Shown: positions 1 to 13,791, counted from the first letter of the stretch. The stretch is DNA of 64,000 nt from Eumeta japonica (GCA_005406025.1 BGZK01000890.1:62001-126000); one strand, 5' to 3'. Made by a program: numbers and translations. The notes: generated from the letters alone by a model not told the origin.

Positions 1-356
1 CGTAAAAAAAATGGTTTGTGTGATTCAATTTAATTGTATTGCAAAAAAAATCTGTAAATGTATGGGCACATTCATTAATTAATAAAATTAGGTCAACGCG
101 TCGATTTTAAATTTAAATTTAGTTTTAGATTGCCATATACTATAATTTATAAATTATGATTCGATAACAGAAACTGTATTTTTAATGCAGAGCACACTAC
201 AATATTATGATATTTTCAGAACGTCTTTTCAAATTGTAACTTTAACAAAATATATAACAAATAAACAGACATTCCAAACAATGACACTTGCAATGATACC
301 ATAGAGACGAATTCGGCGCTACATTTATTTGTTGTGGCATATTAAAATTAATTGAA
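1..356. other. AT-rich non-coding DNA
   Basis: No usable reading frame, RNA gene or repeat boundary is visible. The stretch is AT-rich and ends at the left edge of the 471-bp dispersed element. Confidence 0.6.
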
Positions 357-827
357 AAAAAATTTGGTTGCCTGTAAAGTCGGTATACGGGCGAAAGTTT
401 TACGTGACAACGACTTTGAATGGTAAAATCATTTTAATGTGAATATTCATTCGTATAGTAGGAAGAAGGATGAAATAATAGTAACAATTTAAAACATTTA
501 TTTATACAAAGAATTATATTTAAAACATTAATTTATACAAAGAATCTCGCACTGAATTTCATATTAACAAAATTTTATTTTTACCTTTACACATACATAC
601 GTATTTATATACAAATATACATACAATAACTTGCAATACATTTGCAAGCTATGCACTAATTCTCTAGTGCTGCGCGCGGCAGACCGATCATAGTTGAGTG
701 GGAGAGAGACGCAAGGCATTCGGCGGGCCTCTCTCGTTCGGTGACTCATCGTTACGTTACCGAGCGTTACATTTTCATAAGTGACTCCCAGCCGCAACCT
801 AATTTAAGACGTTGTCACGTCAAAAAA
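357..827. mobile_element. ~471-bp dispersed element, copy 1
   Basis: This segment recurs in the same orientation at 45827-46302. By eye the two copies show no base substitutions. They differ only in three short tracts: GC repeats near 673, CT repeats near 728 and a T run near 772, each longer in copy 2. Both copies begin in an A-run before TTTGGTTGCC and end in an A-run after ACGTC, and the flanks diverge at once outside. The 11-mer ACGTGACAACG at 402-412 is inverted at 810-820, so the ends are partly inverted. An internal imperfect direct repeat of about 33 bp lies at 490-546. There is no meaningful reading frame. A non-autonomous DNA transposon fits best; a solo LTR read on the minus strand (TGACGTG to GGCAACCA) is an alternative. 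I cannot name the family. Confidence 0.75.
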
Positions 828-3480
828 CAAGATTTTGCATCACGTATATACAAAAGCTGAGACATGTCAAACGTTCAGAAAGCTATAACGCAACAGACGT
901 ACACACATAATATTTTCAGTTTAACGTTATAAGATATGAAAGTGCTCATTGTGTCCGCGGGCGTCCATAAAGCCGTTTTATACAGCGTGTATACATATTT
1001 TAACTTTTCGAACGCACACACGCCCGGCCTTCGGCCGCCGCTACGTGATCTTACACAGGCTGTTCGCTTTTTAGTGCTGTAACGCTATTAATTCCGCTTA
1101 AATGCGCGTCATTACCCTAATTCGCGTTTAACATAATTCGGTGGTTAATTGTACCATCGGGATAAAAAAAAAAACCGGTGTCGTTAGCAAACAGAAAAAA
1201 AATCTTTAGCTAATATCTTTAAATTTTCTTTCTACAGATATGCACACTTCACTGTTTTTTACTGGTTGGCGTAAACTGTCATTGATAGATGTACAGTGAG
1301 CCATAATAAAATAAGTAATAAATAGGCTCAGAAACGTTTGTAAACAACTTTGTATGGGTTTATTTACGTTTGTGTTGAAAAAGGGCCCCACATATAAAGC
1401 AGAAATTACAACAATATAATTATAGCATAAAAACAACGAGAATGCAACATTTCAAAAATCAATGTAAGCACTAACACAGGGTAGTAGAAACGCGATATTG
1501 TAGAATGTCATATAAATCAGTAATAAAGGACATAACTGCTAAGCTTTAAAGCATTTTGTTTTTTAAATGAAAACCATTATTTTTTAATTTTCATTCTGTC
1601 CTACAAAAGTTAATACTTAACCAAAATAACCCATACTTTTCCGTGTTACGTTTGAAGGATGCTCGGCTGACAACTTTCATAATTTTAAACTCCAAGAAAA
1701 AGTGCACACTCAACTTCTCAAACAATAACACAATATAATTTCTGAACGCACAATTAGCATACAAACAAAAGAGCACTCTGTACACGTCGTCACCTACGCG
1801 CACACGCGCGCGCGCACACCACGCCGCGTAACACATGAATGGGGTTACCACACGTCGTGCATTCGTTTACATTGGAATCATTATTTATTTCGTTTTTTTT
1901 TTAATCTATTTATTCATATAAAGAAGAATTACCAATCTACAATAACAAATATTACTATACATTTTTAATGCATCTAATATCAAATTACACGTTCCTGTTA
2001 AAATAGGTTATTTTAAATAATACAATAAAATGAACAAATTAACTTATACCATCACTAACTATAATTTATGCATTGCCATTCTAAAAAACTTACGATTTTA
2101 AAAACACACGTTTTGAACAGAATACAAAAAATATGCATAATTCACTAGTAATCCACCGAAACATAAAAATAAGACAACCTAATTGGCTAACCGACTGATT
2201 CATCAGCTGAGCTGTTAACACTGTACAAATTACAAACTCATGTTTACAAACTTGTTATTTTTCAAGGTTTTTATTCCAACGCAAACACCCGCATCAAAAT
2301 ATTATTCAAAAACGTTCATACAAAGTGCGAAAACTGTACAACCAACTTTCGATAAAAAGGAGGTAATCGCTCGCGACCGCCCTTGGTGTTCAAGGAAAAT
2401 GAATAAATACCCGGAGGAAACCGAGAACGAACTATTGTCGTCTATCTCGTTACGATCCCTTTAATCGAGAATGGTTCTTTCCTCATCAATCCGGTCATTA
2501 TCGGATTGAAGTGAGCAGATTGAAAAAAAGTATACCATAGAGAGTAGATTACGTAGAGGATTTCATTTTTGAATATTAATTTTATGTGCATAGTGTGTAA
2601 CAGTGTAGTCGTAGTTGAACGTTAGGGTCATATATCATTGATTTACGCCACTACTTCATTTTCGCGACTTCACCCGAGAACTGATACACGTTTGATGTTT
2701 CCGTTCTGTGATGTTCATTGCTTGCATTGACTGGATTTCATTATGATAAGTGTTATTGAACAACGTGAACGATAGCTTTGCAATTCGGTGGGCTTTTAAT
2801 AGGCACTGTCGTAGAGATAAGTTCGGAGATTCGTATGGTGTTCGGCGTTCGTGGCCGCGGATGTGTGAAGTATAGCGGTGTAATCTTCGGTCTATGGTAG
2901 AGAAAAAGAAATGGGAGCGGATAGCGTTACCACAACACAGCCGTAATAGTTTTTTGGGTGAAAACGTCTTCAATTACCATTCGTCTGTTTGACTCGCGCG
3001 CCAGTACACTTTAAGATCTATAAGACCACATAAAAATAACTCGGGTAACCCTCTGCGTTACAAAATTGTGAATTGTTGTTTTAGTCGCGGTGCATTTTGA
3101 GGCGTTTTTATGATCCTTTTCTCGTCGACGATGTACGCGTACATTGCGTTAACCGATCAAGAAGAAAAGCTCATTCGACTATTCTTAAAACACAACCATT
3201 GCTACGCACCATAATCCTTAGGACGTCACATATGCACTAATATTTAGCAATAACTAAACCTAACTATGACAGGACTTAAGTGTGGAAGCATTTTCAAAAA
3301 CGTTTTCACATTGAAACTAACATCATCTTCCACGTTCGTCAGCCTAGTTTTCTACTTTTAGCAGATTCCATAAAACCTAACTATTGTATTTGTCCTCATG
3401 ACAAATACAGTAGTTAAGATTTGTATGAAAATTCCAACTTAATTCGACGAGCTGAGTCAGAAAATACATATGGTTCAAAA
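828..3480. other. Non-coding interval, no gene recognised
   Basis: AT-rich DNA with a short GC-rich patch near 1020-1045 and alternating CG/CA runs near 1800-1820. Frames such as 2656-2973 on the minus strand show no domain, signal peptide or codon pattern that would support a gene. Confidence 0.5.
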
Positions 3481-3495
3481 GTTTATATATGTATG

Positions 3496-3499
<4 letters not shown>

Positions 3500-3535
<36 letters not shown>
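3500..3535. repeat. (AT)n microsatellite
   Basis: An uninterrupted AT dinucleotide run of about 36 bases, flanked by ATGTATGTATTT and AAATACATAC. The reading frame across it encodes only alternating Tyr-Ile. Confidence 0.95.
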
Positions 3536-3539
<4 letters not shown>

Positions 3540-3540
3540 C

Positions 3541-5690
3541 ATACAAGGGGCTTGTCAGCACGATAGCGTCTACAGATCTTTAGGGATCTTATTGAAACTC
3601 AACATACATGTTCTATGGATGACTACAGAGATCGAGTTCATATTTGAGCCAAATCGGTCAACTAGTTTAGAAATTACAGCATTTTAAAATTTTGAAAATC
3701 CGCAAATTACTTATTTCATTTGAATCACATATGAAAATAAAATGAAATCTACTTTCATTTCGGCGGCCGAATAGTCTTTTTTTCTTACTTTAATCGGCAA
3801 ATCGTACGGAAATGAATATTTGTAGACTGCCAGAGGTGCATTGATATGTACGATAGTTTTTATATATTATTTTTACCGCCGACTAAATCGACGAGACACC
3901 TCCTTTTTTTTATACTGTCCGCAATTTTTATTATTATCCTTTTTTATGTCGTCCTCAATTTAAATGTCCGCAATCAGCAAAACAAAAGGTGACCCTACAG
4001 CCACACGCACAGATGCGGACACGCGCACTCTCGCAGCGCGGAATTGATAGCAGGAGGCAGGGAATCTATTCGGGCGGCAGTGCAACGCCCCTGGCCCGCT
4101 AAGGGCGCACGCACACCGCGCGCCCGGCAAATGGATATTGTATCGGAGAATATTTAAATAAGGGTGGAAAAGCATTTGTTAGCCGGGTATACGGTCGGAT
4201 GCTGTTACGTAAATACGGAAACGATTTTGAGATTTGTTGAAATATGTTAATCGATAACATTAAATGATGCTATATGAAATTTAGGTAATTAACAAATAAT
4301 TTGTTATTTAATTTGAATTCCATACGGCAATGGATACGAATATCGATTTAATTTATAATTTATTTTCAATTTATATTTTTTATGATAGGTATATGAATTT
4401 TTTTATGAATGCTAAAAAAATATAACAATATCGCCCACAAATTGCATTTTTATTTAATGAGGTTATAAAACATGACCGATGTGGATGCATTGTGGGGATG
4501 TCCGCATTTTAATACTAAAAAGACATTCAGCTCATTGGTTTTTTTTTTTTTAATAAAAAATGAACAATTATATAAGAAACGGAGCGAACAAGACATTGAC
4601 CTACAGCGCTCACGAACAAGACTGCGCGCGCGCATTAGCTAATAATATCAACAGAGGTGCAAATTAACGTGTATTGGTCAAGTCAACGTGGGTACAGGAT
4701 GTTTAGATATTTTGCCGATATTATTGTCTTTAAATTAAAAAAAAAAAATTATCTACAAAACAAATCTGATTAAATAATAGTGAATTTCAATTTAACCTAA
4801 AGTGCAACGAAACCATTCATGTTTTAAATCAACTAATTATGGCAGGGATAAAACAGTATTTTATTACAGAAAAAGTGAAATTAACATGACATTCATAACG
4901 ACATCTTTATTTTAAATGCATGCATATTTTGTAAGTTAGTAACAAAAATTATATTATAACGAAAATTTTGAAATGGCATATCAAATGAAAATTTGATTAG
5001 AAAATCTTTTTATATATAAAAATTGTAATTCAACTTCGTTTTTCTTTCAAATTATTACGTGACGGTCACACATAACGAAGTATCTAACGACATACGTATA
5101 TTTTATCTCAAATTTCGTCTAAATATAATTTTTACTGAGGCCTAATAAAATTATAGCTATCGCATCCACAAGCATGGCGTTAACGTATTTACGACGAAAA
5201 TAAAAAAAAGAGAGACATCTATCGCCATTGTGCCCACGTTTCTCGATTATTAAAGCCGATCTGTTAATAATAAACATAAACAGTGATTTAATATGAAAAC
5301 CGTGATATAAAACATAAAATATATACACATATATAATATACAATACAATAATAAATATATGAATATAAAACTCTCCAGTGTGCACAAGGAGCAATCGACA
5401 TAAATTCTCAATAACACGAAATGGCGCTGCGCGGCCCGCGGGGGCGGGGGGCGCCAGGGGCGAACTTTGTAACGTGTTTACCATTTCACATTAAAACCAA
5501 TTTTGAGTGCCAGTTCGCCATTTTCACTACAGTTTCGTGAACCCGTATCCACTCGTGAAGCCGAAGTGGTCTGATCGCGGCAAAGCGTCACGTGTTTGTG
5601 GCAGAATTGAACTGATATTTACGATATGCACATTATACAGTGACGCTTAGTGTACTTCATGTATATAATTATACGTCGCCACGCACGTGA
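3541..5690. other. Non-coding interval with two GC-rich patches
   Basis: Mostly AT-rich. GC-rich, CpG-rich patches sit at about 3995-4130 and 5415-5475, the second containing GGGGGCGGGG. They could be regulatory, but I see no linked exon, TATA box or splice signal that I trust. The text around 3590-3700 resembles degenerate retroposon 3' sequence. Confidence 0.45.
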
Positions 5691-5697
5691 TTTGTTT

Positions 5698-5795
5698 TAT
5701 AATTAGATATATATGTTCTCTATAAATTTATAATCAGATCTATCGTATATATTCCCTATATATCTATAATTAGATCTATATGTAGGTATTCGGGC
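5698..5795. repeat. Imperfect ~31-36-bp tandem repeat, three units
   Basis: TATAATTAGAT, TATAATCAGAT and TATAATTAGAT start at 5698, 5729 and 5765. Each is followed by TAT-rich sequence, and two units contain AGATCTAT. Unit spacing is 31 then 36 bases. Confidence 0.6.
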
Positions 5796-8700
5796 GCCTT
5801 AGTGCTCTGCGCCGAGCGAAGCGGCTAGACAGCAAACGTCGTGACCTGTGTTTAAAAAGATCGCCCCACGGCGTGAAGTATATTCCCTACTTAAAAAAGC
5901 GGTGCGCCGACAAACAAAAATTTTTAATCAAAAAAATATTTTATTATTATATTTACATTTTTATCTCAAAAATCACTATTTTCATCATCAAAAGACATTA
6001 ATTATCTCATGATATCTTACGATTATTATCTTAACGTGGCAATTAAAGAGACAGTTTAAAAATATCGATAGCGATAAGTTTATATATTATAAGCACCTGC
6101 ATTCACGAATAACGAGCCCCAAACAGCACAGTTAGCCAATCGTGTCGTTCATTGTCTAATATGATTAAACCGGCCTTCTTAAAATACGAAATAGACTAGT
6201 TGCATGATTTTTAGAAGTGCAACTTCTTCGGACGCGGTTTGGAATTTTTCGTTACGAGTTAATTAATCATCATATCATGCATGCCTGTATATAGTATATT
6301 ATAAAATAGCTAACATAGTACAAATACGACAGAATGGTCTATAATACATAATTCATTACAATAAACTTGTACACACGTGTGAAATGTAACAAAAATAATA
6401 GTAACAGTGATATTTATAATAAAGATAGCAATAAAGAAACGGTATTTATTTTTTTTTTATTATTATCATTTCAAAATGAAAATTCAATATAACATTTTGA
6501 CTCACGGTATTACCCCCAATTTTTTTATAATGAACATTTTGTCTGATTAGAGATTACAGACTTTTTTTCTGATATACAAAGCTATTTCTATCAAATTTAT
6601 AAAATATCATTTACGTTTTCTTTGACACATTAAGGTGTGAAGGGAAATTTTCCAGAACGAACAAACAACATTGCTTTGGCTGCACATCAAAGCCCTTTAC
6701 GTTAAAATTAACGCATGTCAAATTACGATAACAATAATAATATCTGCAATAGCAATAAACATTAATAGAATTATACAGATAAATACGTCTCAAAAGATGT
6801 TACACAACAAAATTAACATGTTTTGAAACCTTTGTGTTGTGAGCTCATTCAAATATTATATATTTAGTCGTAAACATTATTACAATACAAGTAAAAATTT
6901 AAACATTACTAATATATATTACGGGAAACAATTCACATATTGTATTAAAATAAAAATTCATTGTCTTTGACGGAATTATATAATATTTATTTCATTTAAG
7001 TAAAATATGGTACTTTGTCTTTTGTAAATTCTTTTATTTGTAATTAACACGTGCAAAATTCAAAACAAGTTTAAATCCAAAAATTATTTAAAAAAAAGTG
7101 ATTTTCTATTATTTTGACGATACACTACACAAACTGTTGCAAAACTAATACTTTTGACAAGATCTTGAAATATAAAACGACTGTGAAAAATAAGCTAACT
7201 GAATAAAACTAAAACTTTATACACAAAAATATATATACTAAAAATTAAAATATATAAAAGCATTTACATGCTTAACAATTAAATTTATTCTAGTAAATTT
7301 AAACAAACATAAAACGTACATAAAGACGTTACAAAATGGCATGCTTCCAGTAGCGAGTGAACGAGCGGCTAAATACGGAATGCAGAATACGGAGAAAAAC
7401 GTATATTAAAAAAAAAACAACTAAATAAAAAATAAATAAATAAAAAGTAATTGTCCAGTGCGGCCCTGACAGAAAATGCCAGTGAAAGATGAGAGTGGGG
7501 TCGACTACGCGGCTCCTCCAATCTTGATACTTTCTCTTACGTAATATGTAATTTTTTTCGTTTTTTTTTTTGCCGTATATTCGCTTTTTCTGCTAAACCT
7601 AATGAGGGTCGGTCAACATGTTAAAAGGTTTTAGTAGTTTTGAGACATTCCTGCCAATAATGCGATATTTATTCATTTATTTATTTATATATATAGACAT
7701 CGGTGATATGGAAATATTTTTATATCGTCAAATAATATATATTTAAATCATGTGTCTAACAACTGAAACCATGAAGTATAGGATATTGGAATTTATTCGA
7801 TGTTTTTTCTTTCTGAATACAATTCAATTTAATATTTAGAATGACATTTTCGGATTTGCTTAACAAAAATCGCCCCAGCACCTTTTTATTTAGCACAGGC
7901 AATGGCGTGGCTCCTATGTATTGGCAAATGTTTTACTTAATTTGGCAAAATTTTCGAAAGAATACTTTCGTTATAAAATAAAAACGAGCGGTTGTAAGAA
8001 ATTAACAATTATTCAAAACAACCGGTAAACGATAACGATTGTAATATTCGAGAACTAAAATTAATTACGTACGATTGAAACATAATAAATGTTTAAAAAT
8101 TTAATGTAATTGGACTATATTTATTTAAATAGCCAAGTAAATAAATAGAAGTGGCGATAGTTAACTATTAGCTATTCTGATCGGATTACATTCATATAAT
8201 TTTGAAACCTACAATGATTTAATAATTCACTGACGAAGAATTTAGAGAATATCTCTCAAGCATAATATTATTATTATCCGACCGAGCTATCGGTTTATTG
8301 AACGAAATATAAATATAAATTCTATGAGAATTTAAAAAAAAAATATGCAAAAAATAATAATATAAATTTAAATGGAAATACGATATTACCAGAACGGTAG
8401 TATTGTTTCTTTTTTTTATTCTCTATCAAGAAAATATTCAATATGCATAATTATAGATAAACGCTCGACCTTGATATTTAAAACGCATTAAAATTGAATG
8501 AAATACTTAATCATAAAATATCAAGACTACTCATCGTGCCTAGGCAGCTGCTCACGAAGTTTTGCAAGCTTAATGAATACAAAAGGGTGTAACTCCAAAG
8601 CGAATTAAGTCCACGTCACAAATTACACCCTATTCCTTAGTAGCCAAGGCGCAAACTCGTCCGTACGCGCTTTAACTTATTAATAGGCCCAGCTTATGGC

Positions 8701-9720
8701 GAATTTGGACTAGATTAGAAAAGCTTGTTTTCTTTAGTTCGCTTCAGTAATTTTTACCCGCCGCGGTACCACTCGCTCAAGTCGAATAACATCACAACGA
8801 ATTACGTACAAATGTTCTGCGGGCAACCATAGACAAGGCAGATATCGTAAATCTATGCGCTGCGACGCGTGCGTAGGTATGCTAGCTTATGGCCGTGGAA
8901 CGTACGTACGTTCGGAATTCATAAGGTCTAAATTAAAAAAAAAAATAGACAAGAGTGTCGCAATATGACTTCCCATTTTTATTCCAACTGATTAAAAAAA
9001 TATGTTTTTTCAAGTAAATGTATTTAACTTTCCTTACGTCATCGACGACACAGAAGATTACGGTTTCGGATCAATCGAAATCGAGGAAATCAATTTCCAC
9101 GTACATAAAAGAAAATTAAACTCTCAAACGTCAAACTAATAAATAACATTTCAAGTTTGTGTACATCGCGAAAACTCGACTGCGTTGTCGCTAACATTCA
9201 AATGAGAAACGCGAGCCATTATTGCATTATTAAAGATTTTTCAATTGAAATAGCTAAAACAAAGAACGTTTACGAGAATTACAATTCCGTTGTTGGCGCG
9301 AACGACAGTTTCGTTTTTTTTTGTCTTTGGTATTATTGTGTTTATCACATTGCCATGCCGACGACGACATATAAATAACATAAAATATAACACCATTTAA
9401 AAAATACATATAACCTAAAAAATTGATAGAAAATAAATACACAAGAATTGATCACTTAATCGTTGGCACTGACATTGTATCCATATGCTTCGGTTTGTGG
9501 CAGCGATTTTCTTCGGCCACGCGCTTTCATTTCGCGATCTCTGCTCAACCTCCTTACGATGAAGTCTAATGATATAACAAAACATCTAAAGACCGTGAAT
9601 GTAACATGGGCTATATATTTTTTTACTAATTTAAAGATTTTCTAGTAACGATTCGAATGTGGTTTATCTTTAAGGAATCAAATTTTAGCCCTGGCCCGCC
9701 TGTACGTAGAATGTACATAG
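5796..9720. other. AT-rich non-coding interval
   Basis: About 3.9 kb of AT-rich sequence with homopolymer runs and simple AAAT-type repeats near 7420-7445. I see no gene, RNA or bounded repeat. Confidence 0.5.
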
Positions 9721-9725
9721 TTCCG

Positions 9726-9782
9726 ATTCTGGTATTTATAGAATTGCGATTCCTATGAAAATACCTATATTGATACCAGAAT
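9726..9782. repeat. Perfect 10-bp inverted repeat
   Basis: ATTCTGGTAT at 9726-9735 is the exact reverse complement of ATACCAGAAT at 9773-9782, with 37 bases between. It may be a relic of a short inverted-repeat transposon. Confidence 0.6.
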
Positions 9783-10924
9783 AAAATAACGAAAGTCGTT
9801 CTCAACTTATACACCGAACTTATCCCTTTATCGGTTTTATAATCCATGGTATTGTTTTAGAAATGCCAGTGTCATTTTATTGAGAGGGCTGTCCGCTTTG
9901 GTAAATTTAAGAAATCTTAATTGATAATATTTATTAAAGTTGTGAATACAACAAACTTGCTAACGCCATTAAATTCTTATCGACTATGTTGTTTAATTAA
10001 CGAATACGGCTAACATTAAAAACTTTATATTACTGTTCGCCAGCGCCAACAGATGGCGCTAGTAGTACGCTGAACAAAATCACACGACGCAACCATTATT
10101 TTTTTCCCAACATACCTAAACACACGCAAACGTTTAAATTTCCATTTCTACATACACGACGTGTGATACGTAATTTGTCCAAAGAAGACAAAAATGGATA
10201 TTAAAGCATCCGCCGCGTAATAATTGATAAATTTTCTACACGACATTATTATTTATTGGGGCACAGAGTTGCATAACGCACGACGGGTCCATGGACAATA
10301 TCGATACGCCACCTTCCCGCCGGTTAGCAACAACGTTGCCCGCCAGGTGGTTGCGCGCGCAGTCGTCTACGATTTGACACGAGTCAAGAGATTTTTTTTT
10401 TTTATAGCCGACTTCGAGTACACGGCCGAAGACTTGCCGTGTGAGAATTCATATCGAAATTAATGTTTATTCTCGTATGTGAATTGCCGGTATTTTGTGT
10501 GGCATCGATCATAATTAATGTATTGACATTTATGGATACTCTATTAAAGGAAATTGAGATTTCTATTAAAAATAAATTTTTGATTTCACCGTAGCAAGAA
10601 CAACTCAGTTATAGAGACGCTTTACAGTGACGCCACGTAGTGACAAATGTGTGAACTAAAAAAAAACTATGTTAATTTTTTCTATTTAATTTAATATATT
10701 ATGCATGTAAATATGAATAATGATAAATGTATGTAAATTTGATTGGGTACCTACCAAGTTCCTTTTTAATGAGAAAGGTTTAAGTTGTCTTTCGCGTTTT
10801 CATCAATCGGTTTAGATATATTTATAAATTCTAATGGTTAAGTACAGACTATGAAATATTTTCATGAATAATATTATTTATCGTTGAATACGTAATTAAT
10901 CTCTTTTAATGTATATACACGTTT
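9783..10924. other. Non-coding interval
   Basis: No supported gene. A moderately GC-rich patch lies at about 10260-10445. A CTCF-like motif, CCAACAGATGGCGC, lies at 10046-10059. Confidence 0.45.
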
Positions 10925-11013
10925 CGTAATGGTAAGGATTCATTAAAATGTATCATTACGAATATATGCCAATTTGTGATTAATAAATCACAAATAATTT
11001 AATGACCATTACG
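10925..11013. repeat. Nested inverted repeat
   Basis: CGTAATGGT (10925-10933) and CATTAAA are mirrored as TTTAATG and ACCATTACG (11005-11013). Inside them TTTGTGATT (10973-10981) pairs with AATCACAAA (10986-10994). The left side carries a 7-base insertion and a bulge of about 26 bases that the right side lacks. Confidence 0.6.
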
Positions 11014-11482
11014 CTCTACAATTAGTACATAAAATCACAAATATTTCATATTATTTTGATTGAGTTCCCTCGAAATTGATACAGTTAAGTTCCATACCAA
11101 ACATAAAAGTGATACCACACGATTCGCGTCGCTTCGTATGAATGCGTTGTAGTGTTTATTACCGAACATTTTAAAATGTATGCAACGCACGACGACAAAA
11201 GTTATAAACTGTCAAAACCTGTCAATACAGATCACACATCGATAATAATAACAAAACAGAATTCGAAGGTCGTTGAACCTGACCTTATCTATGGCGTTCG
11301 TATAACAATATTCCGTTTATAAAGAAGTAGCAGGCACCGTATACACGTCGTAGATTCTGAGACACTTCACGACGTCCGTCTTCGGCGAGCCGGCGATGGA
11401 CGCGACATCTTTCATCGAGGACGTCTGATTAAAAAAATATTCAAATTTTCGATATATACAAATTGATTTCGTGACATTTTTG

Positions 11483-11961
11483 AATGCGGATACGCATTCA
11501 TTTCATAGTCTTATGACCTATGGAATTTTGTTATGGGGTCACGCAGCCGATAGTAACACAATTTTCGTGCTGCAGAAGCGAGCTATTCGTGCTGTTTATG
11601 ATCTGAGACCGATGACATCTCTCAGAGGAAAATTTAAGGAAATTGATATCCTAACCTTAGCATCACAATATATATACGAAATCCTAGTATATTTCAAAAG
11701 AAATATAAAATCGTTCCATAAAAGGAGCGACATCCATAACATTAACACTAGATATAAGAACGATCTTGCTGCTCATAAGACGCGTCAAGTAAAGTTAATA
11801 AAACATTTAAGGGGCTGTGTGAGCGCTTTCATAATAAGATCCCAACTGAAATTCAAAATTTGCCATTTGCTGAGTTTAAATGTTTCGTTAAAAGAAAGTT
11901 ATGTGGCAAGGGCTATTATACCGTGTTGGAATATCTTAATGAAAAAAGCCCCTGGGATTGA
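11483..11961 (+). pseudogene. Reverse-transcriptase C-terminal fragment, frameshifted
   Basis: The frame that opens near 11471 encodes a segment with HSLMTYGILLWGHAAD and then VLQKRAIRAVYDL. This is the conserved region just after the reverse-transcriptase domain of lepidopteran Jockey-type ORF2 proteins. It stays in that frame to about residue 115. The expected C-terminal sequence then continues in another frame: near 11820-11830 the frame changes, and the region ending FVKRKLCGKGYY...SPWD closes at TGA 11959-11961. The original frame runs on to a chance stop at 11996-11998. The fragment lacks the endonuclease and the catalytic RT motifs, so it is a dead copy. Confidence is high for LINE origin and moderate for the exact point of frame change. 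Confidence 0.8.
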
Positions 11962-12200
11962 GCTGCCCGCCTGTCAGGTTATTTCATATTATTTTTAAAC
12001 GTCGACTAAATCATTAATTACTAAATCCTTTGTATTGATGAGTAAAAAGAGCAAACCTTGAGTTTTTTTGCCCGTTCTTCTCTCGGTGAATCGGCATTTG
12101 GAATGGGCGGTAATGTCCAAATGAATTTATTAATGACGTATTTCAAGTGTAATTTCATTACCTACGAAATAAAGATATTTTTGATTTGATTTGATTTGAT
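11483..12200 (+). mobile_element. 5'-truncated non-LTR retrotransposon (Jockey/Daphne-like)
   Basis: Only the 3' end of a LINE is present: the C-terminal end of the reverse-transcriptase ORF, a 3' UTR and a tail. The UTR has TTGAGTTTTTTTGCCCGTTC, close to a 3' UTR motif common in lepidopteran LINEs. A polyadenylation-like AATAAA lies at 12168-12173, and four TTGAT units (12181-12200) form the tail. Truncation at the 5' side is the usual result of incomplete target-primed reverse transcription. No clear target-site duplication is visible. Assignment to a clade is by recalled pattern only. Confidence 0.8.
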
Positions 12201-13700
12201 GCGATATTCATCAATGACCGGTTTACGCCCGCGTGGACATACTTAATGATAGGAATTCATCCCACGTCCGTATGCCTTATGTCGATAGAAGACGCCGTCG
12301 CCGTCGCAATCCCTAAACAATCTCGATTTCGGTTTTCACCTTCGATTCGGATCCCATAAAATTGTACTATTTTCGATATTTGCTGTTCGATTTTCACACG
12401 GAGGCCCTAAATGTTCCCGGAATGTTAACGTAATTACAATTTAATACCTAGTAATAATCGTTAAGACAGAATGTTTAATAGAATGAGCTGTTAATACAGG
12501 GATTATGTTCGATTAATTTTCATTTGACAAATAATTTTCAGACAATTTACAGCGTTGCATAAAAAAATTACAAAATTTTTAAATGAAAACTACGTAAACA
12601 AAAAAGAAAAAGACATTAATTACATGTTTAATATGATTATTGAACAGAAACAAAAAAAAATTAAGCATTCATTTCCACATTTTGTAATTTAATATATATT
12701 TCAATAATATTTTGATTGCCAACTGATGGCGATCATAGTATAATAGCATTCATTCATATGAAGTACCCACTCCGTGTGTAGCCCGATAAGCTCCGCCACC
12801 TTCCAGTGAAACTCGGTTTATGAGATTGTGCCGAACATACAGACCGACAAAAAAAAAAAAGATTCAAGAAGTGTTACAATATTCGGGTGCTCGGCACGAA
12901 TAAACAACACTATGGATTAAAAAAAATCAATTATCTTGAAACTGCACACAGCAGATATTGCGATTTCATTGATTTGCATATTGATTCTGTATTATAGCTT
13001 GGAAAAATACCTTTATAAGGGCGTCAAAATTCAAGTCACATTCAACATCTAGTCGATTTAAGGGTATTCAGAGAATTTCGAGTGTGAAAAACTTCTTGGA
13101 ATGCCACATAACCCGATTTCATTCAAACGATTCATTTTTGAAGTCAGAAGCTTCACGGAGCTCTTTCTTGGAAATTTTTCGCCCGAGGATCTTTTTCGAT
13201 TGAATTAACCGATTTTAATGGGCTTCGTGAAATTGGACTAATTTTTTCTTTTTTTTTTTCTTGAAAATCAGATCTGATGATATATTAGACGTGATTAGTT
13301 TGATATTGTTAAGGTAATTAACAAAAAAAAAATTAATAAATAAATAAAAACTTTAAACTTAGATTTTGAATAATCTTTGAATAATCGAAATTATTCAGTA
13401 GAGCTACGATTTTCGGAGTATTTAAAATCAATGAATCAACTAAATGCAGCGAACCCGACCTTCATTATCAATTTGTAGTTTAGAAATTTATTTAATAAAA
13501 AAAAACTGTTTTGAAAATTTTCCTAAAAGGATCTCTATACCTCGATTCAAATGTTTTAGAAAATAAAACTATTTAATTAGTTTTTTGGATTGATCGACAT
13601 TTTTTTATATAATACCGTGAAAAAAAATAAAATTTTTGAAATAGAATATTCTTTGATTGCACAAAAGTGTACTACACCGTTCGAGGTAAATTGTCGTCGA
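12201..13700. other. AT-rich non-coding interval
   Basis: Homopolymer-rich sequence after the LINE tail. I see no gene, RNA or bounded repeat. Confidence 0.5.
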
Positions 13701-13716
13701 TTTATATTTATATATA

Positions 13717-13791
<75 letters not shown>

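Noticed and set aside
2656..2973. 105-codon minus-strand frame
   Set aside because: No similarity recognised and low-confidence composition; treated as chance.
5119..5484. 121-codon minus-strand frame
   Set aside because: Hydrophobic Tyr/Ile-rich translation of AT-rich DNA with no domain; its N-terminal part comes from a GC-rich patch.
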